Part shown: positions 8,641-17,386 of the stretch, in pieces
Layout of the letters: every line of letters starts with the position of its first letter
Position numbering within the stretch: position 1 is the first letter of the stretch
Source of the DNA: Thiothrix fructosivorans
GTDB taxonomy: Bacteria > Pseudomonadota > Gammaproteobacteria > Thiotrichales > Thiotrichaceae
DNA length: 64,000 bases
Assembly (NCBI RefSeq): GCF_017349355.1
Contig: NZ_JAFMPM010000004.1
Span: 62,001 to 126,000 of the forward strand
Direction of reading: 5' to 3'
Program-made: the position numbers and the translations under genes
The notes under the pieces: generated by a model
The model's database searches: none
Told to the model about the DNA's origin: nothing
What the model saw: the letters and a program-made list of their open reading frames with translations, nothing else

Positions 8641-9953
8641 GGAACTGTCCCGAAATAACTTCCCTCTTTTCTGCCAACAGCGAATGGGGGAAGATAGCTC
8701 CCCGCAATGCCAATCAGCACCAAGGATGAGCCAGTGGATGTTTACCCATCAGCCGTAGAAAAACAAATGCAGCGTTTCTACCAGTCCCTCAATGAACGTG
8801 ACCGCCGCCGTTACGCTGCGGTGGAAGCCGTCCGGCTTGGGCACGGGGGGCAGGACTACATTTCCCGGTTATTAGGCTGTGACCCCAAGACCATCCGCCA
8901 CGGATTAACGGAGTTGGAGTCAGAGGACGGCTTGTCCACCGTAGGGCATCGAAAAAAAGGGGCGGACGCAAACGGTTGAACGACATGCTCCCGCAATTGG
9001 GGGAACATTTCTGCCAAGTTTTACAGGCGACCCGATGCGTGAGGCGGTGAAATGGACGAACCTGTCACGTCGACAGATTGCCCAGCGCGTGCAGGCATTG
9101 GGTACATCGGCAGGGAAAAACGTGGTGTCGCGCCTGTTGCGGGAACACGGTTATCGTCGCCGCAAGCCCCAAAAGAAACGCACCCTGGGGCAACACGCCG
9201 ACCGAAATGCCCAGTTTGAAAAGATTGCCCAACTCAAACAAACCTACCTGCAAGCAGGCAAACCCGTGATCAGCATTGACACCAAAAAGAAGGAACTGCT
9301 GGGCAACTTTTACCGTGAAGGGGTGACGGATGCCGTCGAACCCACGGAGGTCAATGACCATGACTTCCCCAGCTATGGCAATGGGCAAGTGATCCCCCAC
9401 GGCATCTACGACCTTGCCCGCAACGAAGCGGCACTGCACCTGAACACCAGCCACGACACCACGGAGTTTGCCTGCGAAAGCCTTGGCTTATGGTGGCGCG
9501 AGCAAGGAAAACCTAACTACCCCGAAGCTGACGGGCTATTGATCCTATGTGACGGTGGTGGCAGCAACAGTTCCTCTGCGTACCTGTTCAAGCAAGACTT
9601 GCAGGCATTGGCGGACAACCTGAACCTGAAAATACGCATCGCCCACTACCCGCCCTATTGCTCCAAATACAACCCGATTGAACACCGCCTGTTCCCCCAT
9701 GTGACCCGTGCCTGCCGGGGTGTGCCGTTGGAAACTGTCGAAACAGCCAAACACTACATGGCAAAAACTGAAACCACCACTGGCATGAAGGTCGTTGTCC
9801 GCATCATCAGCAAAGCCTTTGAAACCGGGCGTAAGTATGCCCAAGCGTTCAAGGAGAACATGACCATCCAGTTCGATGATTTCCTGCCAAAATGGAACTA
9901 CTCTGCTGTCCCTCAGTTTCCCTGATTTCGGGAAGTTATTTCGGGACAGTTCC
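8641..9953 (+). mobile_element. ISAzo13-family insertion sequence, 1313 bp
   Basis: The left end GGAACTGTCCCGAAATAACT (continuing TTCCC, 24 bp in all) is exactly inverted at the right end. TTA flanks both sides (8638-8640, 9954-9956), compatible with a TA-containing target duplication as in IS630-related elements. The element splits one copy of a repeat whose intact version is at 12879-12931, so its insertion site can be reconstructed precisely. The transposase frame inside is broken. Confidence 0.85.
8707..9925 (+). pseudogene. ISAzo13-family transposase in three frames
   Basis: The N-terminal 90 residues (8707-8979) carry a helix-turn-helix segment (QDYISRLLGCDPKTIRHGLT). At about 8950-8957 a run of seven A followed by GGGG allows a -1 shift into the frame reading GGRKRLNDMLPQLGEHFCQVL. 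A second break near 9030 leads to the main frame DPMREAVKWTNLSRRQIAQR, which runs to 9925. The DDE core contains VISIDTKKKELLGNF, LLILCDGGGSNSS and YNPIEHRLFPH. The second break lacks a slippery site and removes a few residues, so the gene is best read as a pseudogene even if the first shift could be programmed. Confidence 0.8.
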
Positions 9954-9991
9954 TTACAGACCTTGTGAATTCAGGCTAATGCAGAGTTTCC
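9954..9991 (+). repeat. 38-bp direct repeat, copy 1 (continued at 8625-8640)
   Basis: The repeat starts TTACAGACCTTGTGAATTCA and ends GCAGAGTTTCC. The full unit also includes AAGGCTAAAATGC before it, separated here by the ISAzo13 insertion. Read on the other strand it begins GGAAACTCTGC and ends CTGTAAG; a 38-39-bp unit closing in TAAG fits the terminal repeats of Tn3-family transposons, and it lies directly behind a Tn3 transposase gene. Confidence 0.7.
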
Positions 9992-10134
9992 TTGGTACCT
10001 TTATGCAGATAGACCCATTTCTTAACAATTTTCTGGGTGAAGCCGTCGCGTGATGGTTGCAATGGCTAATCACGAACAGCCCCCCTCACCCGTTGTGCTA
10101 TTCTGAAGGCATCAACATTCTAGGATTTGTTAGC

Positions 10135-11919
10135 ATGATTCGCTTTCCTTACGGCATCAGTAATTTTCACGCCATCCGCACTGAAGGCTATTTATACCTT
10201 GACCGTACTCAGCATATTCCCCTGCTGGAAGAAGCAGGCAAGCAACTGGTGTTCCTGCGCCCGCGCCGTTTTGGCAAATCCCTGCTGCTATCCACACTTG
10301 CGAATTATTACGACATCAAGACCGCTGACCAATTCGATACCTTGTTTAGCGGGCTGGAAGTCGGGCGTAACCCAACCCCAGAGCATAACCGTTACCTGAT
10401 CCTGCGCTGGGATTTTTCCAAAGTATCGGCGCAAGGCAGCATTGATGACATTAGAAGCAGTTTATTCGAAGTGTTGAATCAGGAGTTTGAAGGATTCATT
10501 GAAACCTACCGAGATCATCTAACTTCTCCGGTGAACATCCGTGAAGATGCATTGGCTACCTTCATGGCGGTGCTGAATAGCGTACATCTGAGCGGGCAGC
10601 AGCTTTACCTGCTGATTGACGAATACGATAACTTCGCCAACGAAGTATTGGTGCGTGACCCGCACAACAGCCGCCGCTATCAGGATTTGCTGGAAGGTGA
10701 AGGTATCCTCAAATCGTTATTCAAGATCATCAAGGGCAGTGCCGCTGAAGGCAAAATCGGGCGCGTGTTTATTACGGGTGTATCGCCACTGGTACTGGCG
10801 GATATGACCAGCGGCTATAATGTAGCCACCGATATTTCCCTCATGCCACGTTTCAACGCCCTGTGTGGTATTACCCAATTGGAACTGGGCGGGCTGGTAA
10901 CAGGTGTTTTGCAGCACTGCAAACAGGATGAAAATCAACGCGACGGCTTGCTGCAAACCTTGAAACAGTTTTACAACGGCTACCGTTTCTGTGACCAACT
11001 GGACAAGCCGCTGTTATACAATCCCATCCTGTGTTTTTATTTCCTGCGTCACTATCAGGATGAATGCAAAGCCCCGCGCCAAATGCTCGACGGCAACCTG
11101 ATGATGGACGCCGCCCGTATCCGTTACCTCGCCACCCAACCCAGTGGCACGGGTGTGGTGGAACGTATTCTCGATGAAGAAAACACCATCACCCTCGACA
11201 TCCTCGAAACCCGTTTCGGCGTGGAAAAACTCGCTGACCTGCAACAGGATGAACGTTACCTGCTGTCGCTGTTGTATTACTTCGGCGTACTGACCATTGT
11301 TGACACCGATATTTTAGGCAAACTGACGCTGGGCATCCCCAATCTTGTCACCCGTGCCTTGTACGTGGACGAATTGCGCCAGCGCATTCTACCAGCCCCC
11401 AAAGACCGCATTGCGGTTGCGAATATGGCAGAAAAGTTCTACCAATCCGCCGACCTGCAACCTTTGGCGGATTATCTGGAGCAAAAATATTTCGCCGCAT
11501 TCAACAACCGTGATTATGCGTGGAGTAACGAACTCACCATCAAAACCGCATTCCTGACCCTGCTATTCAACGACATTTACTACGTGGTTGATTCGGAAAC
11601 CGCCCTGCAACGCCGTTATGCCGATCTGGTGCTGGTCATCCGCCCCAGTATGCGCCAGTACCCTACCCTGAAAGACATTGTGCTGGAATTCAAATACCTG
11701 TCGTTGAGCGATCTGAAACTAACAGGCGAACAAGTGCGCGAACAATCCCGTGAGAGTCTGGCACAACTGCCTGCTGTGCAAGCTGCCCTGAACGCAGCCT
11801 TGCAACAATTGCAGCACTACCGCTCAGTATTGGCGGAAAAATACCAAGAACCGCAGCGGTTGCATTGCATTGCCGTGATCGCCTTGGGCTTTGACCGTGT
11901 GGTGTGGCAGGCACTATAA
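10135..11919 (+). CDS. AAA-ATPase-like / PD-(D/E)XK nuclease family protein
   Basis: This 594-residue protein has the AAA-ATPase-like domain at the front and a nuclease-like domain at the end (the PF09820/PF08011 architecture). Near residues 45-60, VFLRPRRFGKSLLLSTL is the variant Walker A; LLIDEYDNFANEVL is Walker B. The C-terminal RRYADLVLVI and IVLEFKYLSL supply the D...ExK nuclease signature. The start at 10135 (MIRFPYGISNFHAIR) is the conserved family start; an upstream in-frame codon at 10057 would add non-homologous residues. Such genes are common, multicopy and of unknown role; defence or mobile-element functions have been proposed. It stands alone between two direct repeats. Confidence 0.85.
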   Translation: MIRFPYGISNFHAIRTEGYLYLDRTQHIPLLEEAGKQLVFLRPRRFGKSLLLSTLANYYDIKTADQFDTLFSGLEVGRNPTPEHNRYLILRWDFSKVSAQGSIDDIRSSLFEVLNQEFEGFIETYRDHLTSPVNIREDALATFMAVLNSVHLSGQQLYLLIDEYDNFANEVLVRDPHNSRRYQDLLEGEGILKSLFKIIKGSAAEGKIGRVFITGVSPLVLADMTSGYNVATDISLMPRFNALCGITQLELGGLVTGVLQHCKQDENQRDGLLQTLKQFYNGYRFCDQLDKPLLYNPILCFYFLRHYQDECKAPRQMLDGNLMMDAARIRYLATQPSGTGVVERILDEENTITLDILETRFGVEKLADLQQDERYLLSLLYYFGVLTIVDTDILGKLTLGIPNLVTRALYVDELRQRILPAPKDRIAVANMAEKFYQSADLQPLADYLEQKYFAAFNNRDYAWSNELTIKTAFLTLLFNDIYYVVDSETALQRRYADLVLVIRPSMRQYPTLKDIVLEFKYLSLSDLKLTGEQVREQSRESLAQLPAVQAALNAALQQLQHYRSVLAEKYQEPQRLHCIAVIALGFDRVVWQAL

Positions 11920-12101
11920 GCTGTCAGTGGGTAGCTGGCGCAGGCAACTCTGCCAGCGTCTGCTTGTGCTTGACCAACGGGCGCAACGATACCCCCCACC
12001 CCCGCCACTGCCCCTAGGTAATACAACGCGGTCGTGCTTTAGATGAGTTGGAACCTGGTTTGAAGTAGTATGGGCTTTTTGTCTTGATGAGGTCGTAACC
12101 G

Positions 12102-12415
12102 ATGGCAAGCATTCTGGTGAAATGTCCATCCTGTCAAAGTGAGTTGGTCTACGACATGGCAAAGCACGCAGTGGTCTTCAACGCTATCGCTGCCGTGACT
12201 GCCAGCACTGCTTCCAACTGGACTACCTGTACGAAGCCAATAAGCTTGGTGTTGCTGACAAGATTGTGGATATGGCTCTCAACGGTTCTGGGGTACGTGA
12301 TACCGGACGTGTGCTGGGGATCAGCGTCACCACGGTCATTGCCCACTTAAAAAACTCGCCCCACCGACCGTCTCACCGATCCCGTTCAATGCCGTCAGCG
12401 ACACAATCGGGCTAG
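12102..12415 (+). pseudogene. insA: IS1 InsA with an early frameshift
   Basis: The start MASILVKCPSCQSE gives the first half of the InsA zinc finger. The frame then shifts near 12140; the true continuation reads GLRHGKARSGLQRYRCRDCQ and VADKIVDMALNGSGV, ending in the helix-turn-helix TGRVLGISVTTVIAHLKN. InsA is the DNA-binding repressor and front part of the InsAB' transposase. The early indel disrupts the link between the two zinc-finger halves, so no functional protein is expected. Confidence 0.78.
12349..12355 (+). other. IS1 programmed -1 frameshift site (A AAA AAC)
   Basis: The heptamer AAAAAAC lies at the end of insA in the phase A AAA AAC. This is the known slippery site that fuses InsA to InsB in IS1. 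A -1 slip here leads directly into LAPPTVSPIPFNAV and on to the InsB catalytic part with no stop, which confirms the phase. Confidence 0.8.
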
Positions 12416-12813
12416 AATGGGTCTGCGAAATGGATGAGCAGTGGTCTTATGTCGGTAAGAAATCGCAACAACGCTGGTTATGGTATGCGTGGTCGCCGCA
12501 TTTCAAACGGATATTTGCTTATGCTTTTGGCTCGCGGGCTGATGAAACGTTCAAGACCTTACTGGAGAGGCTCAAAGGTTTCACCTTCCGTCTGTTTTGC
12601 ACGGATAATTGGGGAGCCTATGATCGGCTGTTGCCAGAGGACAAACACCTAGTCACCAAGCAGTTCACCCAAAGCATTGAACGCCAGAACCTCAACTTCC
12701 GTACCCGGATCAAACGCCTTCAGCGCAAAACCATCTGCTTCTCAAAGTCAGCAGAAATGCACGATAAAGTCATCGGGGAGTTCATCAATCGGGAGTTCTT
12801 TCAACTCATCTAA
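12356..12813 (+). CDS. insB: IS1 InsB catalytic part
   Basis: The frame reads PTVSPIPFNAVSDTIGLEWV and then CEMDEQWSYVGKKSQQRWLW; the first catalytic aspartate is in EMDEQWS. FCTDNWGAYDRLLP carries the second aspartate, and the end holds the glutamate-containing SIERQNLNFRTRIKRLQRKT. An internal ATG at 12430 exists, but IS1 makes this part mainly by frameshift from insA. Because insA is broken upstream, the element can move only with help in trans. Confidence 0.82.
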
Positions 12814-12893
12814 AGCATGACCCCCGCTTATACTCAGGAAATCGCCATGCTTGCCGGAAAAACTTTAACAGTATGCTGAAGGCTAAAAAATGC

Positions 12894-12931
12894 TTACAGA
12901 CCTTGTGAATTCAGGCTAATGCAGAGTTTCC
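12894..12931 (+). repeat. 38-bp direct repeat, copy 2
   Basis: This copy is identical over 38 bp to the one at 9954-9991 and is uninterrupted. The preceding bases (AAGGCTAAAAAATGC from 12879) match the bases left of the ISAzo13 insertion apart from two extra A. The same orientation in both copies means they are direct, not inverted, so they do not simply bound one transposon. Confidence 0.75.
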
Positions 12932-13006
12932 TGTGGGACTTTTGGTATCTTTGTTGGGATGAACCCGATGTTACGCCGTCCGGGCGGAGATCCAGTACAA
13001 TAGAGT

Positions 13007-14194
13007 TTATTTATGAGTAAATCTGACAAACTGGTCTGCGGACAGCAAATATTTGAGGACAGCCTGCCTGCATCGCCCTCTTTGTAGGTTGTCGGGTACT
13101 TCAAGGGGCTGAACCTCACCATACTGGATAGCAAGCTGCTTGGCGGCAAAAGTACGCACCGGGGTTTCCGGGAAATTAGACAGGCTGACGTGATCCAGCG
13201 CATGGCTGTTGATGGCCTTGCTCAGAGCTTTGCGCAGGATGGGAAGGACATGGGTGCGGCGCTCATCTTGGGCGGGGATGCTGGGAAGAGTGTCAGCCAC
13301 GATGCGTTTGCTGCTACTGTATTCTGCTACCCGCTGTTCCAACCATACCTTTAGCTGGGCAAAATCCCTACCGCCGTTTTGCCGTCGGTATTCACCAAAG
13401 GTCAGATTGCTGAACCTGTCCATGAAGGCGTAGTACCTAAAACGTTTTAGCCCAACGCTGACTAACTGGTGTTGTGCCGGGATACCGAAACGGTCATCCA
13501 CAATATCCGCCGTCTGCTTGCCAGGTATGCCCAGCAAACGGTTATTGCCAAGCGCCAGCTTGCCGTATTGCAAGCGTGGTTTTCCAGCCCCCTCAGCGGC
13601 AAAATCAAGGATATAGACCATGCCTTCTTCCGCCAGATTGCCGCCGATGCGGGCGGGATAGAGGTGGATGACCGGAACTTTGCCATCCACAGCCTGCAAG
13701 GTATTGCCCGATATTTCACCGCTCAGCAAGCCATTAATGACAATGAAATGTTCCCCAGCCGTCTGGATGCGGTTACCGACCAACCTGAGATTAGCAAACA
13801 GCCCATCCGCCCCGAAAATACCTTGCAAAGGGCTGGCACGGGAACGGATGGCGCAACCGTGAACCGTGACATTCTCCAGAATTGCCCCGCTCATCTGGTC
13901 GCAAACCACCCAGTCCTCCCCCTGAACACCCGCCATTGAGCGGCGGCTCTTGTCAATCGTCCGGGGCGGGATCAACTGAATGGCATCCCGATGGGCTACC
14001 GTGTAAACCCGCTTATCCAGAATATTCAGGTTGGTGACGAGGGCATTGCCTTTCCAGATATGGACGGCATCGGTTTGGCTGCCAATAAGTTCAATGGAGC
14101 GTCCGCCCGCTAGTGTGCCGCCCGCATTGCCGTCAGCCATGAGGGTGGCACTTAGCAGCAGACCAGCCAGCCAGTGGGCTTTAGGATAAGCCAC
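13007..14194 (-). CDS. Secreted parallel beta-helix protein of unknown function
   Basis: This 395-residue protein has a likely N-terminal signal segment (HWLAGLLLSATLMADGNA). The middle shows repeated short strands ending in polar turns, such as LENVTVHGCAIRS, ANLRLVGNRIQT and SGEISGNTLQAVDG, the rung pattern of right-handed parallel beta-helices. The C-terminal third is helical and basic. No catalytic motif was recognised. The start at 14194 overlaps the end of pdxB by 14 bases, so it is the last gene of the serC operon. Its link to serine or vitamin B6 metabolism is not explained by sequence. Confidence 0.6.
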   Translation of the reverse strand: MAYPKAHWLAGLLLSATLMADGNAGGTLAGGRSIELIGSQTDAVHIWKGNALVTNLNILDKRVYTVAHRDAIQLIPPRTIDKSRRSMAGVQGEDWVVCDQMSGAILENVTVHGCAIRSRASPLQGIFGADGLFANLRLVGNRIQTAGEHFIVINGLLSGEISGNTLQAVDGKVPVIHLYPARIGGNLAEEGMVYILDFAAEGAGKPRLQYGKLALGNNRLLGIPGKQTADIVDDRFGIPAQHQLVSVGLKRFRYYAFMDRFSNLTFGEYRRQNGGRDFAQLKVWLEQRVAEYSSSKRIVADTLPSIPAQDERRTHVLPILRKALSKAINSHALDHVSLSNFPETPVRTFAAKQLAIQYGEVQPLEVPDNLQRGRCRQAVLKYLLSADQFVRFTHK

Positions 14195-15203
14195 TGTATT
14201 CCCGCCTTACCGGATAGGTCTTGCGCAACTGGTCGAAATAGCGGGCAGTATCCAGCGTCTTGTCATGCAGCAGTGCTTTCAGCCGCCCGTCATCAGAGCG
14301 GATGTCGTAGGTGTGGAGGCTGTCACGCCGTTCCACCGGGGCAAGCGGGGATTCCCAACGCGGTGCTACTTGCAAGAATTCGCAGCAAGCTCGGTAGACC
14401 ATTTCCGTGCCACGGATTTTGCCATCCAGACTGTAACCGGCAATATGCGGCGTGCCGAGTAGGGTATGTTGGAGCATTTCCAAGTTGATGGCGGGTTCAT
14501 TTTCCCACGTATCCAACACCACATCCAAATCAGCACGGGTTTGTAAGCGTGCCAGCAAGGTGCTTTCATCCACCACCCCGCCGCGTGCCGTGTTCAGCAG
14601 TAACGTGCCGGGGCGCAAGCGGGCAATCCGTGCCGCATCTAGCAGCCGGAAGGTCGGGTGTTCACCAGCGTGGGTAAAAGGGACGTGGAAGGTGACAATA
14701 TCGCAGGCAAGAGCCGCTTCCAGTGAATACAAATCGCTGTACCCTGGCGTTTGTAGGGGCGGGTCATTGACCACGCAACACATACCTTGTGCTTCACACA
14801 ATTGCCTGACCCGTGAGCCAACATTGCCATGCCCGATAATGCCAATGCTGCGCCCCTGCAACGGTTTGTCCCGCAGCAATGCCCAGTGGCTAAGGGCAGT
14901 AAGCACATATTCCGCCGCCGATACCGCATTGCAACCAGGCGCACGCGCAAAGCCGATGCCCTGTCCGCGCAGGTAGTCGAGGTCAATGTGGTCAAAGCCC
15001 GCCGTGGCGGTGGCAACAAAACGCACCGGCGTACCTGCTAGCAGTTGCGCATTCACCTTGGTGACGGAACGGACTACCAGTATATCAGTCTCCTGCAAAT
15101 CGGCATTGTGCATGACCCGTCCCGCTACCAGTCGGGTTTGTCCCAGCGTATCGAAGGCTTCCGCAGCGTGGGGGATGTTTTCATCAAGGGTAATTGTCAG
15201 CAC
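14181..15203 (-). CDS. pdxB: Erythronate-4-phosphate dehydrogenase
   Basis: PdxB oxidises 4-phosphoerythronate, the second step of the DXP-dependent pyridoxal phosphate pathway. The NAD-binding turn is GIIGHGNVGSRVRQ. The catalytic regions are LLLNTARGGVVDE (arginine), DTWENEPAIN (glutamate) and GTPHIAGYSLDGK (histidine). The 340 residues are somewhat shorter than the roughly 380 of E. coli, the difference lying in the C-terminal dimerisation domain. It sits in a tight operon behind serC, whose product performs the next step of the same pathway as well as serine synthesis. Confidence 0.93.
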   Translation of the reverse strand: MLTITLDENIPHAAEAFDTLGQTRLVAGRVMHNADLQETDILVVRSVTKVNAQLLAGTPVRFVATATAGFDHIDLDYLRGQGIGFARAPGCNAVSAAEYVLTALSHWALLRDKPLQGRSIGIIGHGNVGSRVRQLCEAQGMCCVVNDPPLQTPGYSDLYSLEAALACDIVTFHVPFTHAGEHPTFRLLDAARIARLRPGTLLLNTARGGVVDESTLLARLQTRADLDVVLDTWENEPAINLEMLQHTLLGTPHIAGYSLDGKIRGTEMVYRACCEFLQVAPRWESPLAPVERRDSLHTYDIRSDDGRLKALLHDKTLDTARYFDQLRKTYPVRREYSGLS

Positions 15204-15206
15204 GGT

Positions 15207-16094
15207 TTAAGCTCCCAATTGTTCGGCAATTTTGTTCAGTACCAACCACTTTTTGCTGCACCATTGTGGCGCAAGCAGGATGTCAGATGAAGCGGTGGCG
15301 GTTACACGGTGAAAGGTAACGTCCGGTGGCGTTTTGCGGATCAGGGTGACGGCAAGTTCCACGTATTCATCCAATGTCAGAGGTTGGTATTCATTGCACC
15401 GCCATTCATTTGCTAATTGCGTGCCTTTGACGACGTGTAACGGGTGTAATTTCAAGCCTTCCACGCCCAAATCCAGTATCCGTTGCAGAGTTACGTGACT
15501 GTGGGAAGCACCTTCACCGGGTAATCCGGCAATCAGGTGGGTACACACCGGCAACTGGCGGGCATGGGCGCGGCGCACCGCATCCACGTAGGCGGCGAAG
15601 CCATGCCCCCGGTTAACGCGGCGCAAGGTGCGGTCGAAGCTGGATTGCAATCCCAGTTCCAGCCATACCTCATAGCCTTGGTCGCGGTAGCTGGCGAGTA
15701 AATCCAGTACCGCATTGGGGACGCAATCCGGGCGTGTGCCGATGCTCAAGCCAATCACGTCGGGTTCTGCCAAGGCTTGATCGTACAGCGGCTTTAGCAC
15801 CGCCAGCGTGGCATAGGTGTTGGTGTATGCTTGAAAATAGGCAATAAATTTTTTCGCGCCAGTACGTTTTGCCAATACCGCCCGCCCTGCGGCAATTTGT
15901 TGGCTAATGCTGGGCGGTTGCCTACCTTGTGGGTTAAAGGAAGCGTTATTGCAAAAAGTGCAACCGCCACGCCCAATGCTGCCATCGCGGTTGGGGCAGG
16001 TGAAGCTGGCATTGAGGGCGAGTTTATGCACCCGCTCGCCGTGGCGGTGCAGCAGGTATTGCCCGAAAGTGTTGAGGTGTTTGGCAAGGTTCAT
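15207..16094 (-). CDS. YhcC-type radical SAM protein (TIGR01212 family)
   Basis: This 295-residue radical SAM enzyme has the cysteines for the [4Fe-4S] cluster in FTCPNRDG and GRGGCTFCNNASF, the typical arrangement of this family. Later segments (VIGLSIGTRPDCVPNAVLD and YEVWLELGLQSSFDRTLRRVNRGH) are the SAM- and product-channel strands of the Elp3-like barrel. The substrate is not established. It lies with only 3-base gaps between serC and pdxB, so it is co-transcribed with pyridoxal phosphate synthesis genes. Confidence 0.88.
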   Translation of the reverse strand: MNLAKHLNTFGQYLLHRHGERVHKLALNASFTCPNRDGSIGRGGCTFCNNASFNPQGRQPPSISQQIAAGRAVLAKRTGAKKFIAYFQAYTNTYATLAVLKPLYDQALAEPDVIGLSIGTRPDCVPNAVLDLLASYRDQGYEVWLELGLQSSFDRTLRRVNRGHGFAAYVDAVRRAHARQLPVCTHLIAGLPGEGASHSHVTLQRILDLGVEGLKLHPLHVVKGTQLANEWRCNEYQPLTLDEYVELAVTLIRKTPPDVTFHRVTATASSDILLAPQWCSKKWLVLNKIAEQLGA

Positions 16095-16097
16095 TGA

Positions 16098-17183
16098 TTA
16101 GCCATACCGTGGCATGAAATCTTGCATAAAATCCACCAACGCATCTACGCCTGCTTCAGGCATGGCGTTGTAGATGCTGGCACGCATTCCACCCAGAAAA
16201 CGGTGCCCTTGCAGGTTAGCAAGTCCTGATTCCAAAGCTTCCGCTAAAAACAGGTTTTCATGATGCTTATCAGCCAGCATGAATGGCACACTCATCCGGG
16301 AACGGTACGGCGGTTCAACTGGGTTTTGATAGAAACCGTGAGATGCATCAATGGTTGCGTATAATTTCTGGGCTTTACGCGCATTAGTAGCCGCGAGGCT
16401 TGCCACCCCACCTTGCTGCTTAATCCATTGGAAAACCAGACCGGATAAATACCACGCATAGGTGGGTGGGGTGTTATACATGGATTGGTTATCAGCAAGT
16501 ATTTGGTAATCGTACAAGCTTGGCGTGCCACTGACGCTGTTATCGAGAAGATCATCACGGACGATAACCACGACCAAGCCTGCTGGGCCGATGTTTTTCT
16601 GTGCGCCAGCATAAATCAGCCCGAACTGACTAATATTGACTGGGCGCGACAGGATGCTGGAAGACATATCCGCCACCAGTGGTACATCGCCAGTTTCTGG
16701 CACAAAGGGGAACTCAACGCCCCGGATCGTTTCGTTCGGGGTGTAGTGAAGGTAGGCAGCATGGGGGTTACGATTCCAGCTAGTGAATGCCGGAATACGG
16801 GTGTAGCTACTGGCTTTCGTGGAAGTAACTACATTGGCGTTGCAGTATTTGTTCGCTTCGTGGATGGCTTTGGATGACCAATCCCCCGTTTCAACATAAT
16901 CAGCAGTACGTTTGCCACGCAATAAATTCATCGGAATCATGGCAAATTGGCTGCTGGCACCACCTTGCAAAAACAGCACCTTATAATTCGGTGGGATACC
17001 CATAATGTCACGCAAGTCCGCTTCTGCTTGGGCGGCGATGGACATAAATTCCGCTCCCCGATGGCTCATTTCCATGACAGACATTCCCGTGCCTTGCCAG
17101 TTGAGCATTTCACGTTGCGCTTGTTCGAGGACGGGTTGCGGCAACATAGCGGGGCCAGCACTAAAATTAAATACGTGGTTCAC
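16098..17183 (-). CDS. serC: Phosphoserine aminotransferase
   Basis: SerC is a PLP enzyme that converts 3-phosphohydroxypyruvate to phosphoserine, and the analogous 4-phosphohydroxythreonine step in B6 synthesis. The length of 361 residues is standard. The N-terminus FNFSAGPAMLP, the segment GMSVMEMSHRG, and LIYAGAQKNIGPAGLVVVIV with the PLP lysine in AQKN are diagnostic. It is the first gene of a leftward operon serC - radical SAM - pdxB - beta-helix protein. The intergenic region to the divergent oxygenase gene holds an FNR/DNR palindrome about 110 bases upstream. Confidence 0.95.
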   Translation of the reverse strand: MNHVFNFSAGPAMLPQPVLEQAQREMLNWQGTGMSVMEMSHRGAEFMSIAAQAEADLRDIMGIPPNYKVLFLQGGASSQFAMIPMNLLRGKRTADYVETGDWSSKAIHEANKYCNANVVTSTKASSYTRIPAFTSWNRNPHAAYLHYTPNETIRGVEFPFVPETGDVPLVADMSSSILSRPVNISQFGLIYAGAQKNIGPAGLVVVIVRDDLLDNSVSGTPSLYDYQILADNQSMYNTPPTYAWYLSGLVFQWIKQQGGVASLAATNARKAQKLYATIDASHGFYQNPVEPPYRSRMSVPFMLADKHHENLFLAEALESGLANLQGHRFLGGMRASIYNAMPEAGVDALVDFMQDFMPRYG

Positions 17184-17289
17184 ATTGACTCAACTCTGGG
17201 GGTTAAAGGTGTAACGTTGTCCGGCAACAGGAGTGGCTTGCCTCCTTGCTTGGTGTATGCCTAGTGTAATTTTCTTAGTCTTCACCGCA

Positions 17290-17303
17290 TTGACTTAAGT
17301 CAA
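17290..17303. promoter_or_regulatory. FNR/DNR-type box before oxygenase-nrdD operon
   Basis: TTGACTTAAGTCAA is a perfect 14-bp palindrome, the best of the set in this window. It lies 84 bases before the oxygenase start and about 107 before serC. An anaerobic or NO-responsive activator bound here fits induction of a class III ribonucleotide reductase. Confidence 0.75.
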
Positions 17304-17386
17304 GGTTACTCGCTTGAAACCTACATATAGTGTTTTTCTTAAACTAAAATACTACATGTAGTACTCAAAACGAGGTATCACTAACG

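Larger units (their letters stand above)
12030..12822 (+). mobile_element. IS1-family insertion sequence, decayed
   Basis: The left end GGTCGTGCTTTAGATGAGTT is inverted at the right end with one difference (GGTCATGCTTTAGATGAG). The length of 793 bp is close to the 768 bp of IS1. InsA and InsB frames are present in order. No convincing 8-10-bp target duplication is seen at the flanks, and insA carries a frameshift, so the copy is old. Confidence 0.82.

Noticed and set aside
11920-12029. Leftward reading RPLVKHKQTLAELPAPATH before the IS1 element
   Set aside because: It might be the tail of a lost gene, but about 20 residues are too few to identify a family.
12102-12350. Continuous 82-residue frame from the IS1 InsA start codon
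   Set aside because: Only its first 14 residues match InsA; the rest is the wrong frame after an indel.
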